A stretch of DNA of 64,000 nucleotides from Euryodendron excelsum (taxonomy: Eukaryota; Streptophyta; Magnoliopsida; Ericales; Pentaphylacaceae): NCBI GenBank assembly GCA_033060915.1, contig CM065378.1, forward strand, positions 11,143,501 to 11,207,500. Direction: 5' to 3'. Under the pieces are notes generated by a model. That model searched no databases. It was not told where the DNA came from and worked only from the letters and a program-made list of their open reading frames with translations. Both the position numbers and the translations under genes were made by a program. Below are positions 23,601 through 35,800 of this stretch, piece after piece (position 1 is the first letter of the stretch; each line of letters begins with the position of its first letter).

Positions 23601-26600
23601 TTTATACCTTGAGGACTCTCTTTTTATTGAAGAGAGAGTCCCTGGTCACTCAACCATTTATGTGGAGATCTCTCTCTTTCGCTGATGAATTTTGCATTTC
23701 ACGTGTTATTATCTTGTATCTCTCCATTGCTTTCAAGCTTCTGTTGTATTTTTCTTTCAAGTTTCTCCTTATCTTTTCTGCTGAACAATACTCTAGATCC
23801 ATATATTTGGCCTTTGATTTTCATCCATTAATAGTGAAGCCATTATTTTCATGGTCATTCCCTTTTATTTGATGGCCAGTTCTTTATTTTTTGAAGTTGA
23901 ATGCTTGATTATATTGTCCACCACCATACTGCCATGCAGTTGTTCTTGAAACTCATTTGAGAATGTGCTTGTAGCAGGACACTTGAAGTTCCAAGCTCCC
24001 GTATTGTTGTTGTTGAGGGTATCTATGCTTTGAGTGAAAAATTGCGGCCTTTACTGGATCTTCGAGTATCTGTTACAGGTGGAGTTCACTTTGACCTTGT
24101 TAAGCGTGTGTTCAGGGACATACAACGTGCTGGCCAAGAACCAGAAGAAATAATCTACCAGATATCTGAAACGGTTTTTAACTATTGTCCTCAGCTTAAT
24201 CTTCTTATGAAATTCAACAAGCTTCCCCTCTACCAGTTTTCAGCTATGCACTGTTGTGCAGGTATATCCTATGTACAAGGCTTTTATTGAACCAGATCTC
24301 CAAACAGCGCATATAAAAATCATCAACAAGTTCAACCCATTCGCAGGATTCCAGTCTCCTACTTACATTTTAAAGGTTTAATATCCTCTTAGCCATCTCT
24401 TTCTCTTTTTGTTTTTATATATTTTTCATATTTTGTGGTTGCTGGTCAATGCCCGAAGCTAAACTGTTTCTTCCGTTATGAGTTCTATAGTTTTATTACA
24501 ATAACTGTGTGCTACTTTTTTTTTATTGTAGTCATCAAAGACAGTGACAGTGGAACAAATCAAGGCTGTCATAACGGAAGAACACACAGAAACCATGGAG
24601 CAGACTTATGATATATATCTTCTACCACCTGGTGAAGATCCAGAATCATGCCAATCATATTTGAGGATGCGGAACAAAGATGGAAAGTATAATCTGATGT
24701 TTGAGGTTTGTTCCTTTATAATAAAGTAATGGCACCTTAGAATTCATAGGCAGTTATTTCTTCAGAAGTCTAGTTTTTTTTTTTGTCGTGTTCACCTATT
24801 TTACTAGCCAGCATAATTATGAGAAAATGATGAGCTGTTCGAAAAATCTTGCATTATATATATTGTTTCTAGTGTAATCATAATGCTAATCTATATTCAT
24901 TTAAGAACCTGAGATATTTGTAGATGTGCTGCGTATACAGTACACAAAAGGAGTTACTGAAAACAGATTCTATTGAGCAATTTTTATGAAGTAAAGCAAT
25001 TCCTTTAACTGTTTATGTAATGAAAAAGGCAAAATCCTTAAATTAAAACTATCTTATTTAAATTTTGGACTAAAGGCAGTCAGGATTCTATATGGAACAT
25101 TGGTTATCTTGATATGGTTTGCTACCTGCTAGGCATGCCATCTGCATTATATATCTGTAACTCTTGTGGAGTTAGTTGCTTAATGGCCTGTCTTCAGCTC
25201 TTTGGATTATCTTTTGTTATCTTGGAATGCATGAAGTGCAAAGATATTCCTTGACGCTGACACAGCCCAGATGAATATTCTCACATTTGTGTTTCCATAG
25301 TAGGTAAACTGACAAAAGAAGGAAATCTAACGTGCTAGGGTTGTGTTTATATTCGCAAGTAGAATCTTGTTTCTTTCCGAAGAATCGTATCACTGACCTG
25401 CAAGCAATTTGAAGATAAAAGTGTCCTTATATAATTTCTTTAGAAAATTTCCAGTTTAAATTGATAATTCTTTGCATTTGATTCTGCATTATGGTAAGAT
25501 CGCAGAAATTTGTTACCTATCTGCAATAAAACTTTAGTGTCAGGATATGGCTCATGAATACCTGTACAATATGGGTAGTTTCTCCAAATTTTGCTCACGA
25601 AGTGAAAAGTGTTTGTTCTACGATGTGTCCAAGCCTCGTTCGATTACCTGGCCCAGATAAGTATAATTACATGAGAGCCAGGATGTAGAGCTAGGAAGCA
25701 CGGACACTCCGTTTAGGGTGCCGTATCCGTGTCGGACACATGTTGGACACACATACTCCTCGGACACACCGGGACACGTATCGGACATGCCATTTGGCGT
25801 GTCTAATATTTTTATTAATATTTTTTCTAGTGGACACTTATCGGACACATCGGGGACACGCGTGTCCAACTATTGGACACATTTTAGGACACACTAGAGT
25901 TAAAATGTTATTGTTAAAAGTATTAAATAGAGTCTAATTTATAAATCTCAAAACTCTAAAACACCAAAACATAAACCATCCAAATCCAATTCTTCAAATC
26001 CTTAACTTGTTAGTAGTTGTATTATAATTGTGAACTTATTTAGTTATTTTCATCTTATTTTTGGTGATTTATGAATTTTATGTTCACATACATAACAAAC
26101 AAAAAATGTATAAAAATATTTTTTTTGCCGTGTCCCTGCCGTATCCTTGTCCTTATTTTTTGAAAATGCTGTGTCCCGTGTCCATATCTGTGTCCGTATC
26201 CGTACTCGTGTCCGTATCCGTGCTTCTTAGATGTAGAGAATCAGATTTTCTAGAAAACAGGAAAAAATAACAATAATAAAGAATGAGAAACTTCATTTAT
26301 CCTTTTCTTTTCTGAATTTATCTGAGAAACCAAACTGAATTTATTGGAAGAAAGGCTAAAACTTGCATTATGTTTCGGTGATTTCTGAGCTTTGTTGCTG
26401 ATTGATGCTTGTCCCTGGTTTTTAATTTGTTTCAAAGATTAAGTTAAGCTTATCCAATATTCTCTTTTTTGCTTGGTATCAGCCTTTGTTGTTCTGGAAT
26501 CCCTGAATTTGCTGCAAACTTTGATAACAAGTGATAATGAAAAGACTTGCATAGTGTTGTCTCATCAGACTGGTTATGCTTTTGAATTGCAGGAATGGGT

Positions 26601-29600
26601 TTCAGATTCTCCATTTGTAATATCACCAAGAATAACTTTTGAAGTCAGTGTGAGGCTTCTTGGTGGCCTGATGGCCTTGGGATACACAATAGCAGCTATC
26701 CTCAAAAGAAGTAGCCATGTAATCTCCAATGAAAGGGCGTGTGTGAAAATTGATTGGCTAGAACAGCTCAACCGCCATTATGTTCAGGTAGTACAAGATT
26801 TTTCTTCATCTGCTTGCTAGAGAGTACTAAGGTGGAACCATACACCAGAATTTCATTGCCTCCTTTTCACTAGAGGTGTCATTGCATGTGCCCTCTCAAT
26901 GCTCCCTGTTATAACCAGAAGACATTTAATTTGATAGTTAACCTAGGAATAAACTTAATCAGGCTTTTGCCATGTATTGACATGTTTGTGCCACCATGTA
27001 TCGAATTCAACTCTTCCTTGTTCTTCTTCACATATCCTTCATGTTTGACATGGGATTATCCTTTATGTTTGACATGGGAGTGTGTGCTTTGCTTTTGCTG
27101 GGCCCTTTTTCACTTTTGTTGGGGTGTGTGATTTACTCTGATAATGACTTAAATGGTACAATAAATCAATGCCACTAGCTATGGGCATGTCTCTTTTGTC
27201 TAGTTGATGGTAAGATGATAAGATCTACATTGAAAAATTTTAATCACTATTGTTAGCAAGAGTGGCCTAAAAGCCTGAAATGGGATTTGGTGTAAAATGC
27301 GAGGGTGCAAAGTATAATTAACCCAAGAATAAATGGCAAACTATAAAGTGAGTTTGTGATACTTTATTTCTAACTGTTGTTGTTCTGAACTCTCCATTTG
27401 ACTTGTCATTGAATATGCAGAATAGTTAATAGCTAAAATTTCGAGCTAAAAACGGTAGCTATTTTCATTGAAGGTGCAAGGAAAAGATCGCCTACTTGTA
27501 AAGCATGTGGCTGAGCAGTTGGGATTCGAAGGGTCATATGTTCCTCGTACTTATATAGAACAAATACAGCTGGAAAAGCTTGTAAATGAGGTTATGGTAT
27601 GGCAACTTCCAGAGCTTGTGATGCCTTTTCCTGCACTCTGGCCCTGATCTAATCATTTTGCAGGCATTACCAGATGATTTAAAGTCAAAGCTCAGCATAG
27701 ATGATGATCTAGCCGCAAGCCCCAAAGAAGCACTTTCTCGAGCTTCTGTGGATAGGGTGGCCATCAGAAATAAGCTTCTCAAGAGGTGCAATCTTCTAAT
27801 CCTTATTTATCATAGTATAGGCACACATTGTACAATTTTGTTTGTCAAAAATTCTTAGTGTGGCTTTGGAGACATATTCATTTCACTCATGATTTCAGAT
27901 TTAATCATTGCTATGGCTGAATTATTTTTGGGGTTGATTACAAGCACACCCCCTAAACTATTACTCAGTATCACTGTGCCCCCCTCAACTCTAAAGTGTA
28001 ACAAGTTGACCCCTAGAACTATCTATTTGTATCAATCAACTTCTTTTATTAGGAATATATTAGCAATTAGTTAGAAGAGTAGATGAAAAATTATCATATA
28101 ACTTGCACATATTTACAAAAATTCATTTTACACCTAAACTACATCCTCTTTTTGTAATAATTATCTAATGATTGAAATACTTTTTATTTTGCCTCTATAT
28201 TTACATGTCATTTCAAATCACATCTCAGACATTAGGCAATTATTATAACAAGAGTAGATCAATTATATATAAAACTCTATTTTTGTTAACATGTACAAGT
28301 CAAATAAAAAAATTTCGTCATTTTCCCAATGGATTGCTAATTGGAGGGGTTGATTGATACAAATTATTAATTTAGGGGAGTCAAATTGTAACATTTTAAT
28401 TTTTAAGGGGACAGTGTAATACTAAGTCATAGTTTAAGGGGTATGTTTATAATAAACCCTTATTTTGTTTTGTGGCACTGAATTTTCCGGCTGCATGAAG
28501 ATGATAGTACCTCTATTCTTGCTCCCCAGTCCATCCTGTTGGGAGCCATCTATGTAATTGAAGCATATGTCTTGAAATCTTTCTTCTTGCCAGTTGTTTT
28601 CTTGCCTATCGTGGTTTTTGATGCTTCTTGTTATTGTGTTGGATGATGTCATTATATTTACTTGGAATGTGTTTTTTCCAAAGTACACAAGATTGTTTGC
28701 TTATGAATGTCTGTGACTGACATGTCCCATGCATGTACTGCTTCTCTCTTTTGAACCCTCTGTCAATGGTGTGGGCAGGAAGATAGCCTTGAAAGTAGGC
28801 TGGCATGGTTGGTTGCCGAACTTATCTTTCAGAATTATTGTCACTTGTTCTGTTGTCTATTGTCTGTTCCATCTGGCCCTACTTTAATTAGAAAAAAAAA
28901 AATGTTTTGTGAGCTGGTTAAGGGATCATTTGCACCACTTTGGTTCTATATTGTTGCTGTCATAACTTTTCGATTCATCTGGTATTTTCATTTTCTCTCA
29001 TCTCCTCGTCCTTGCTTCATTAGGACATTTCCTTTCACAGTAAGCATAATATATTATATGACAATTAGTGCAATTTCTTTACATGTGACTTTTCTTTTTC
29101 CATAAAGAACAAATAAGTAATATTGTGTTTTGCAAGATGTGCCACTGAGCGATGAAGATAATTTTTGACCAACAAATTTTGAAGATATTATGGAAATTTT
29201 TAAGAACTTGACATTGCTTCTAGAAGACTTGTAACAACTAACAATAAATTATCCAAATTAAAAATAAAAATAGGTCATTTTATTGCGCTGACTTGCATAA
29301 TTGCAATTAAACCAATAACATTACAACTTTAGATGTCAGCCCATACTTGCATTTTCTAGGTAAGCAGCTAATAGCTGGTGCACCGTTTTTTTCTTGTGTG
29401 TCAAAATTTGATGTTCCATCCTCAAGACCTCAATGATTTATCAAACTGAGGCTCTTTGTTTGAACAGTGGTATGTCGCATTCATATTCAACACAAAGGGA
29501 CAAAAATCTGTCCAAGTTAACTGGATTTTCTGTCAATAACCCAAGGTTTGATGACAGGACAATGGAATCACCAGCAACATTAGCGAACCAGGTGATTGGA

Positions 29601-30481
29601 TTTTATGAATGTTTCAAGAATCACTATACTTTTTGGACTTCGTTGTTCTTTGTGTATAAATATTGTGGTAACTATATAACTCTTTGTTAACAATCTCTCT
29701 TGCTTCCCAAAAAAAAAAAACCGGCAGGGAGCTATCACGCAGCTGTCAGAACAAATTTCCACACTCAATGACCGGATGGACGAGTTCACATCTCGGATTG
29801 AAGAACTGAATTCCAAATTAACCAGCAAGAGAGTTTCTGCCAGCCCACAAAACATGGCTCTGCAAACTGAAGCCTGTAATGGATCTGCTCCTACATCTTA
29901 CTTCATCTCTGGTTTAGGCAACGGTTCCTTGACTGGATCTATAATTCCTAATTCGTCATCTTCCTCCCAGTTAGCAAAGGAGTCTCCTTTAATGGAAGAG
30001 GTAACAGGACTAATCTCATTACATGTTTCCTGTTTAAATAAGTAAATAAATAAATAATTTCCATTGTTAGAGGTGGTTTGTTGTTTTGATTTTCTAATAA
30101 TTGTAAGATCCCTGGTTTTGAATAAGATGACTTGATTATAGGGTTAATGACTTTCACATATTTGATCATTTCAATTGTCTCTATTCCTCACGATACACTT
30201 TTGAACCACCTGACTTTGGCGGACTGTATTCATGCATTTTCTGTGCCCGCTCTATTTTTTAACAGATTTCAAATATTGCTCGGGGACAACGTCAAATCAT
30301 GCACCAGTTAGATAATCTTAGCAATCATCTCTGTGAGGCCTTGAGAGAGAGATCACGTCAAGAAAGAGCAGAGAGAAGCATAATGGCTGATGTGGATCCC
30401 ATTAGAGTTTCTCTGATATTAACTTTGGCTATTGGTGGATTGGGAATCCTCTTGTTCAAGGGTTTTCTACCTCGAAATTGA
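20685..30481 (+). CDS. TTM2: TTM1/TTM2-type triphosphate tunnel metalloenzyme with uridine-kinase-like domain
   Basis: Plant TTM1 and TTM2 are inorganic pyrophosphatases of the mitochondrial outer membrane, linked to senescence and defence control. Eleven coding exons join in phase: 20685-21021, 23156-23270, 23978-24173, 24262-24375, 24532-24705, 26593-26787, 27474-27596, 27664-27785, 29468-29591, 29728-30000 and 30266-30481, giving 662 residues. A Walker A loop, GPSGAGKT, lies at about residues 72-79 of the P-loop (uridine kinase-like) domain. A CYTH-like region follows (about 240-400, including [10 protein letters not shown]). Heptad-like sequence near 501-535 suggests a coiled coil. The last 25 residues form a hydrophobic tail anchor ([17 protein letters not shown]) and then FLPRN. 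Introns are large: intron 5 holds a hAT MITE and intron 8 a long-TIR MITE. The exon 10 acceptor has an A-run next to CCGGCAG. No lesion was seen. TTM1 versus TTM2 cannot be settled by eye. Confidence 0.92.
21825..22050. repeat. Dispersed repeat, copy 2 (mate at about 5781-6010)
   Basis: This lies in TTM intron 1 and is collinear with the leader intron of the PAC1-like gene, sharing GTTTGATATG, TATGCATAAAACT and GTAAACACCATTTTTACC. It ends in a GTGTCCTAGTGTCCTT phrase. The same intron also holds a C-rich stretch (22090-22290) that matches no gene I know. Confidence 0.55.
25691..26230. mobile_element. Non-autonomous hAT-type element (MITE), copy 2, in TTM intron 5
   Basis: Exactly 540 bp, with the same ends as copy 1 (CTAGGAAGCACGGA ... 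CCGTGCTTCTTAG). It is flanked by the 8-bp duplication ATGTAGAG (25683-25690 and 26231-26238). It differs from copy 1 only by scattered substitutions. Equal length and high similarity imply a recently active family. It lies well inside intron 5 and should not disturb TTM coding. Confidence 0.9.
27931..28459. mobile_element. Long-TIR MITE, possibly Mutator-like, in TTM intron 8
   Basis: The first and last 110 or so bases are inverted copies. The left end GGGTTGATTACAAGCACACC faces a right end whose complement reads GGGTTTATTATAAACATACC, and both continue with CTAAACTAT/TTAAACTAT, CAGTAT/TAGTAT and TTTGTATCAATCAAC. Flanks TTATTTTTG (27922-27930) and TTATTTTGT (28460-28468) are an imperfect 9-bp duplication, which would fit a Mutator-type element. 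No coding frame. Confidence 0.7.
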
Positions 30482-31005
30482 CTCCTAACCGCAATTATTC
30501 ACATTGAAATCTTCAGATTTTATACGTTTAACGTGAAGGACAGGCTGCTGTTAAACCTGAGGCAAATAAACGCTGTCAAGGTTCTCTTCGAGGTTTGTTA
30601 GAGAAGGGTGTGCTTTGGCAAATTTTGTAATTGGTAGGGTCCCGGTAGTCCTAGTAGAAATGTTTTTGCTTTCAGTCAATACAAGAAGAGGAAAATTATA
30701 TGAGTTCCATCACAAACTTTACCCTTCAAATAAAGTCTATGAATGAAGGACCCAGTTTATATGGTATATTTCAAAATTGTTGTTAACTCTTGATTTCCAA
30801 CGGAATGGTAAGTGCTATATGACCAAATGTATAATATATGGGAGCAAGATGCTTCAGCTTGACAGATGAGAAACCCTGATTCATTCTGCTTATTGTTGAG
30901 AAGATTATACATTATACAATCAATAATTGTAGATTGGATGCAGCATTTGGGTCGGAAAGAAACCATCTGTAGTATGAGTTCAAACAGGGAACCATGTTTT
31001 CTAAC
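30482..31005 (+). other. TTM 3' flank, source of a downstream duplicated segment
   Basis: The region directly after the TTM stop codon probably includes its 3' untranslated region. From about 30609 to 31003 it matches 49038-49422, with shared runs such as GTGCTTTGGCAAATTTTGTA and GGGAGCAAGATGCTTCAGCT. It therefore marks the left edge of the block duplication. Confidence 0.6.
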
Positions 31006-32483
31006 AAAATTAAATTGATCGAGCTTCCGGACTGGATCTTCAAATATTGTCATAGCTAAACTCCCAAAATTACTTCTATTATGAGGAGTGGGATTAGCTC
31101 AACTATAGTGACACACAAGCCGTGGTTGCACTCATATGGTTCGACTCACTTTTACTATTGTTGGTATGCTGTTTGAGTTAGGGTCGGTTCGCACGCTCAT
31201 GGGCATGTTCCAATTCAAATATCCACTCATATCATATGATATGAGTAATTAAAATGTCCCACCATTTTTTAGCTGACATCAATAAGTGTTAGTTTCATCA
31301 TTAAACCCACTTACCTTGATAGTTTCATCATTATGCACACTCATGATTAGTGGATGGTTCCATCATAACACCCACTTAGCTTTTGTCTCCTAACACTCAT
31401 GAGATGTGGGTGTCAGATGGTGGCATGGCTGATATAATGGGTGTGTGTAAGTGTGGACAGCATGTGTGTGATTGCAAGTGTGGTGTGTGAAGTACGGGTG
31501 ATTACTTGTGTGAACAAATCTCTCTCTTTCTTTCCCAAATACAAAATCAAGATAGGCTCTTGAGTTATGAATTGTGAGAGTGCTTTTAGTTTTCTAACGA
31601 AGGTTTGATTGCACTTCATCGTGAATAAATTATCAGAATTGAGTAAGAACACGTAAAGAATTTTCGATTTGACAATCGACTCTTTTGGACTTATTTTCAA
31701 ACACACTTCAAAAGATATATCCGATTAGTGCTTTCACATTATTTGTAAACAGATTCTACAACTACCGTAGAACCTGACAGGACCTTCACACCTATTCCAA
31801 TGAGCACTCCCCGAAGACTGGCAAGCACGACTCTCCAACCTGAAATTTGTCTAATGTTGCGAATTTGCCGACAGCAGCATAGTTGAACTTATGAACCCAT
31901 TGGACGCTGATTCATGAGTTCAACTCACATTTTCTCTTTTCTTTAGACTTTGGCCACCAATATGTTGGAAAAATATATACTTCTGCTATGCTAAATGTGG
32001 AGCCCAGATTTTAAAATTTTTTTTTTATTAAATATAATAGTTTAGTTTTTCAACAAAAGAAAAGACGCGTACAAAGCAATACTAAATTCTAAAAACACCG
32101 AAGTACAATCCACAGCCCAAACCAAACCCTCATTCAATGTAATAGTTTTTTCATTTTCCCAACAATGAGTAATATGTTGATAGAAATAACATCAAATGTT
32201 AAAACAGTAATCATTCCCTAACAAAGGCTACCCAACATTCGCCACATTATTCTATGGCCTATGAACAACATTGAACTTACAATCTCTAAACTTACTCTGA
32301 AGTTGTCAAATGTCATGAATCACAACTTGCATTTGTTGCACCATTGATCTTTCACTATTCAGAATGGAAATAATTATACGAGAAGCTTCAACTCCAACTT
32401 CAAGCCTTTTCTAGCAACAAGTGCTTCGAGGAGTAGAGTACTACCCCCATTAGAAACTGATACAGCTTAAACTCCTAAGAAAG
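31006..32483. other. Intergenic; partly duplicated at 50 and 53 kb
   Basis: No gene is supported. About 31905-31990 matches about 50010-50100 (shared AGACTTTGGCCACC), and about 32045-32150 matches about 52990-53095 (shared ACAAAAGAAAAGAC and CTCATTCAATG). The middle part has no mate in this window. A perfect 22-bp palindrome, centred on ATCATATGAT, lies at 31225-31246. Confidence 0.5.
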
Positions 32484-33843
32484 TGTTAGAATATTTGGTG
32501 TGACATTTAACTTTGAGCTATTTTTAAGGTAGGATCTATATGTCCTTGTTAGTGGACCCAATGTGCTTTGTGTTCTTCTTCATGAGGAGATGAAGAACAA
32601 GCATTTACTTACTCAAATCCATTAAGGTTTGAATGAGATAATGACTTCCAAAATACGTACCATGAATATGATTATTTGGTGAAACTAAAGCTTTATCTCA
32701 CATTGATTGTTTACGGAAAAATTGATGGGTATATAAAGCCTAGGTTTGGAGAAAGACTTGGGCCTCAAGGAGCACCCCACTTTTGTGGAAGGGAGAGGAC
32801 CTATGGAATCTATGGGTTAACCCAATACTGCACGCATGCCACCGCTTGTCCGATCAAGTGCGGGTGCAATTTAATAATATTAAATAAACTTAGGCTGATT
32901 TAGTATTTAATTTTTGAATGCGGTTCAACCTAGTGATTTGAATCAGAAGTGTGTCAATTGGGTGGGAACTGAATTGAACTAGTTCAGGTTTAAATTTAAA
33001 TTGCAACGATCGCGACCTTTTCTAAGGATGCGTTTAGCTGGCACTGTTTCGAAGGGGTGCGAATCTTTCTATATATCTGTTTCGTCTCTCTCTCTCTCTC
33101 CGAGGAAGTGCTGCCCAAATTCTTTCTGTTTTCAGGCAACTTCGTGATTGTTCAGTTAGTCTTTTCTGATCTATTTCATTTTCACTTTCAGACTTAGAAA
33201 TTATGTATAAGTTTCTATCCAGGTTTTTCTATCTAGTTAATTCTATGTTTTACCAGTTCGTATTTTCAGATTAATTTCTGTATATGCTGTGTGGTGAATT
33301 TCAGTGAAGATTCAATTACTTTGTTCTGTGTTTCTGTATTGAATTTCAGTGTTGAAAATTTACAGAATTATAGTATTTTTTCAGCGTGAAAAATACTGTC
33401 TTTTGTTATCATGCCATATTAATTTTGTCAGAAACGATGTAGGTTTCTGTATGAAATTATTGTCATAATTCTGTGTTGAATTAGACAAAAATATCATTCT
33501 GTTTTCTTTCATACATATTACATTCATACTATACATTGAGATAGTAGAATCTAACGTTTAATTTGTCTTGGACCTAAATATTATAGTGCTACTTAGTCAG
33601 TGTCGTAGTTATTTTATTCTGGAGATGGACACTTGTTAATCCATGAGCATATGTGTGGGAGGCGAATTTGTTTTAAAGAAAGAGTGTGAAACATTCGGCT
33701 TGATTTGCCTTTCTTTGCATATTTTATTACATTTTCACATATGAATTATCAAGTATACCATATCACATTATTTTACACACTTTATTCAATATTGTTAATT
33801 TCACTTTATTATATTAGAAACATTATACAATATTTTTCTAACA
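32484..33843 (+). mobile_element. Probable copia-type solo LTR
   Basis: The segment opens with TGTTAGAATATT, the usual start of many plant copia LTRs, and closes with AATATTTTTCTAACA, its inverse. Inside is a promoter-like GGGTATATAAAGCC near 32729, about 245 bases from the left end, followed by a long T-rich tail as expected for R-U5. No internal retrotransposon domain or second LTR was seen, so a solo LTR is the best reading. The 5-bp flanks (GAAAG, AAAAA) do not match well, which lowers confidence. Confidence 0.5.
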
Positions 33844-34589
33844 AAAAAAACCCATCAATAAATCTAATAACGATACCTAAAGTAACCGCACAAGAGTTTC
33901 GAAAACACCGTCATCTTCACCATACCTGTAAAAGGCACCTGTCACACTGAAGAGTAGCAATCTGTAGAATTAAGGGGAGAAGGTACAATACTAATTCGAG
34001 GTTGATTTAGTCGCAAATAAGCATAAGCATCTTAAGCCGTCTTTATTGCAACATAAAATAAAAAAAATGTATTTGGTATTTGGTTTAAAATAAAAAAATT
34101 ATTAAATACTTTTTAAAACATCACATTACCCTTAATTAACCTTACAAAGTGGGTGTAAACACACCATCTGAACCCAGCTCCAGCCCTAATAACACCAGCC
34201 TATCTAATGTGAGTTGTGACTAGTGAGTTAGAGGAGGTAGGAATTTGTCAACCAGAGAATCAGGCACGAGTGTAGAGACAGAGAAAAGAATCCGACAGAA
34301 ATTAAAACTGATGACTTGTGTTGAAAGGGAGAGACTCATGGTGTATTTGTATTTGATACTCATAAAAAGAAAATGAAAAAGAAGGGCACGAAAACTGAGC
34401 AAAAAAGTTTGATTTTCAAAAAAAAAAAAAAAAAAAACTAACTTTATCACACTACATACTAGAGAATAGTGATTTCATTTTCTCTTCTCACCTCAATTAT
34501 CAAACACAAAAGACTGAAATGTGAGTTGTGTTCGGCTAGAGAACCCAATTGAAAAGCTAATGACAAAAGGGTGCAGAAGATAACCCTAA

Positions 34590-34657
34590 CAATTAAGTGG
34601 AGGAGAGGGGGCAGTCTCCTGTAATCGTTGTCCCCTCATCTCCATATTCCTCACAAG
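34590..34657 (+). other. Probable 5' untranslated exon of F-box copy A
   Basis: A short purine- then C-rich stretch ends in TCACAAG followed by GTAAGT, a consensus splice donor at 34658. The matching acceptor, TTTTCTATAG, ends at 35780, 20 bases before the ATG. The same exon and donor occur before F-box copy B (ending CACGAG at 38300). Conservation between copies supports it as transcribed, though both copies also arose by duplication. Confidence 0.5.
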
Positions 34658-35780
34658 GTAAGTCTGCAAAACACCCTCCTCACTTATGTTCCAAATAGGA
34701 ATTTCTCACTTCTTAGCTTCTTTAACACAGTTTACCATTCTTTCAACATGGAAATGTGCATATGTATCTATAAACACGCATTTTATTCTTCTTGATGTTG
34801 TTCTTCACCAGAATCATCGCTATTACTCCTGTCAAAGTACGTATAATAATACCCCTATACATACAATGAATCGGGATGAGAGTAATGTTGTGAGTCAATT
34901 TACCCACTTGCACATAATTGTTTGGAAGTAAGAAAAGGCAAAGCGTATGCTTTTTTTTTTTTTTTTGGGTTGCCATTCTTTGCTTTAATAAAAAGAAATC
35001 TTTCCTATCTTCTCAAACATAGGGTCTGTCCTTTTATTTCACGTATGAAATCATTCTTGAACTGTCAAGTTATTTCATCTGATGATTTTTTAGCTTCTTT
35101 TAGGGCTAATCCTTATTTAAGGAAAATAAGGAAACAAGGCTATTTCCTGATCCTAGTCCAAGCAATCTGGTGAGCTGGGTACAGCCCTGACCTCCAACTT
35201 TATTTTCACGAATTAACTGTTGCAAATTAAACTTGATTTTGGATAAGTATATTTTGATTCTCGATCTTTTCTTCAAACATCATAAATGTATGGAGAGATT
35301 CATGTATGTAACTGAAGAGTCATATGAGAAGTATTCATGTATGTAGATGAAGAGTCATGAATATATGAAGTGTCTTGCTATATGTACATGGCTAGCTAGC
35401 TTATCAAAAAAATGGCTAGCCTATAAATAGGCTATGTAATCTAATTAGTCAAGTGTGGTGAAGTGGATGAAACTAGTGTGATTTTACCTCCACACTTCTC
35501 TACTAAGCAAGCATTACTAAGAGTGTGTTTGCACTCACTTTCCAAAGAAGATGTTCTAGGGCTTGCCAAAATTCCAACATTAATTGTCATCAAATTTGAG
35601 TGCTCGTTTCCATAAAGTTCTACTTTCATTGTCAAGAACTGGTAGCTGCATAGTTGAGGATTGGATTTTCTGCTACAGCAATTTTAAACTAAGTATGTTC
35701 AAAGAACGGGTACTGTAGTTTGTGTGATCGAAATTTGTACCATGATTTAATTCTCTTACCTGAATTTTAATTTTCTATAG
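34658..35780 (+). other. Probable 5'-leader intron of F-box copy A
   Basis: Bounded by GTAAGT at 34658 and TTTTCTATAG ending at 35780. It is T-rich, with a long T-run near 34950-34966 and no recognisable coding content. Much of it is repeated before F-box copies B and A', showing that the duplications included this upstream DNA. Confidence 0.5.
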
Positions 35781-35800
35781 ACTCCACTAAGAAGTGCAGA

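Noticed and set aside
23507..23872. 121-codon Phe/Leu-rich frame in TTM intron 2
   Set aside because: Typical T-rich intron translation; correctly spliced TTM exons flank it.
32676..32903. 75-codon frame with several Cys residues
   Set aside because: It lies inside the probable LTR, downstream of its TATA-like site, and resembles no known small secreted protein.
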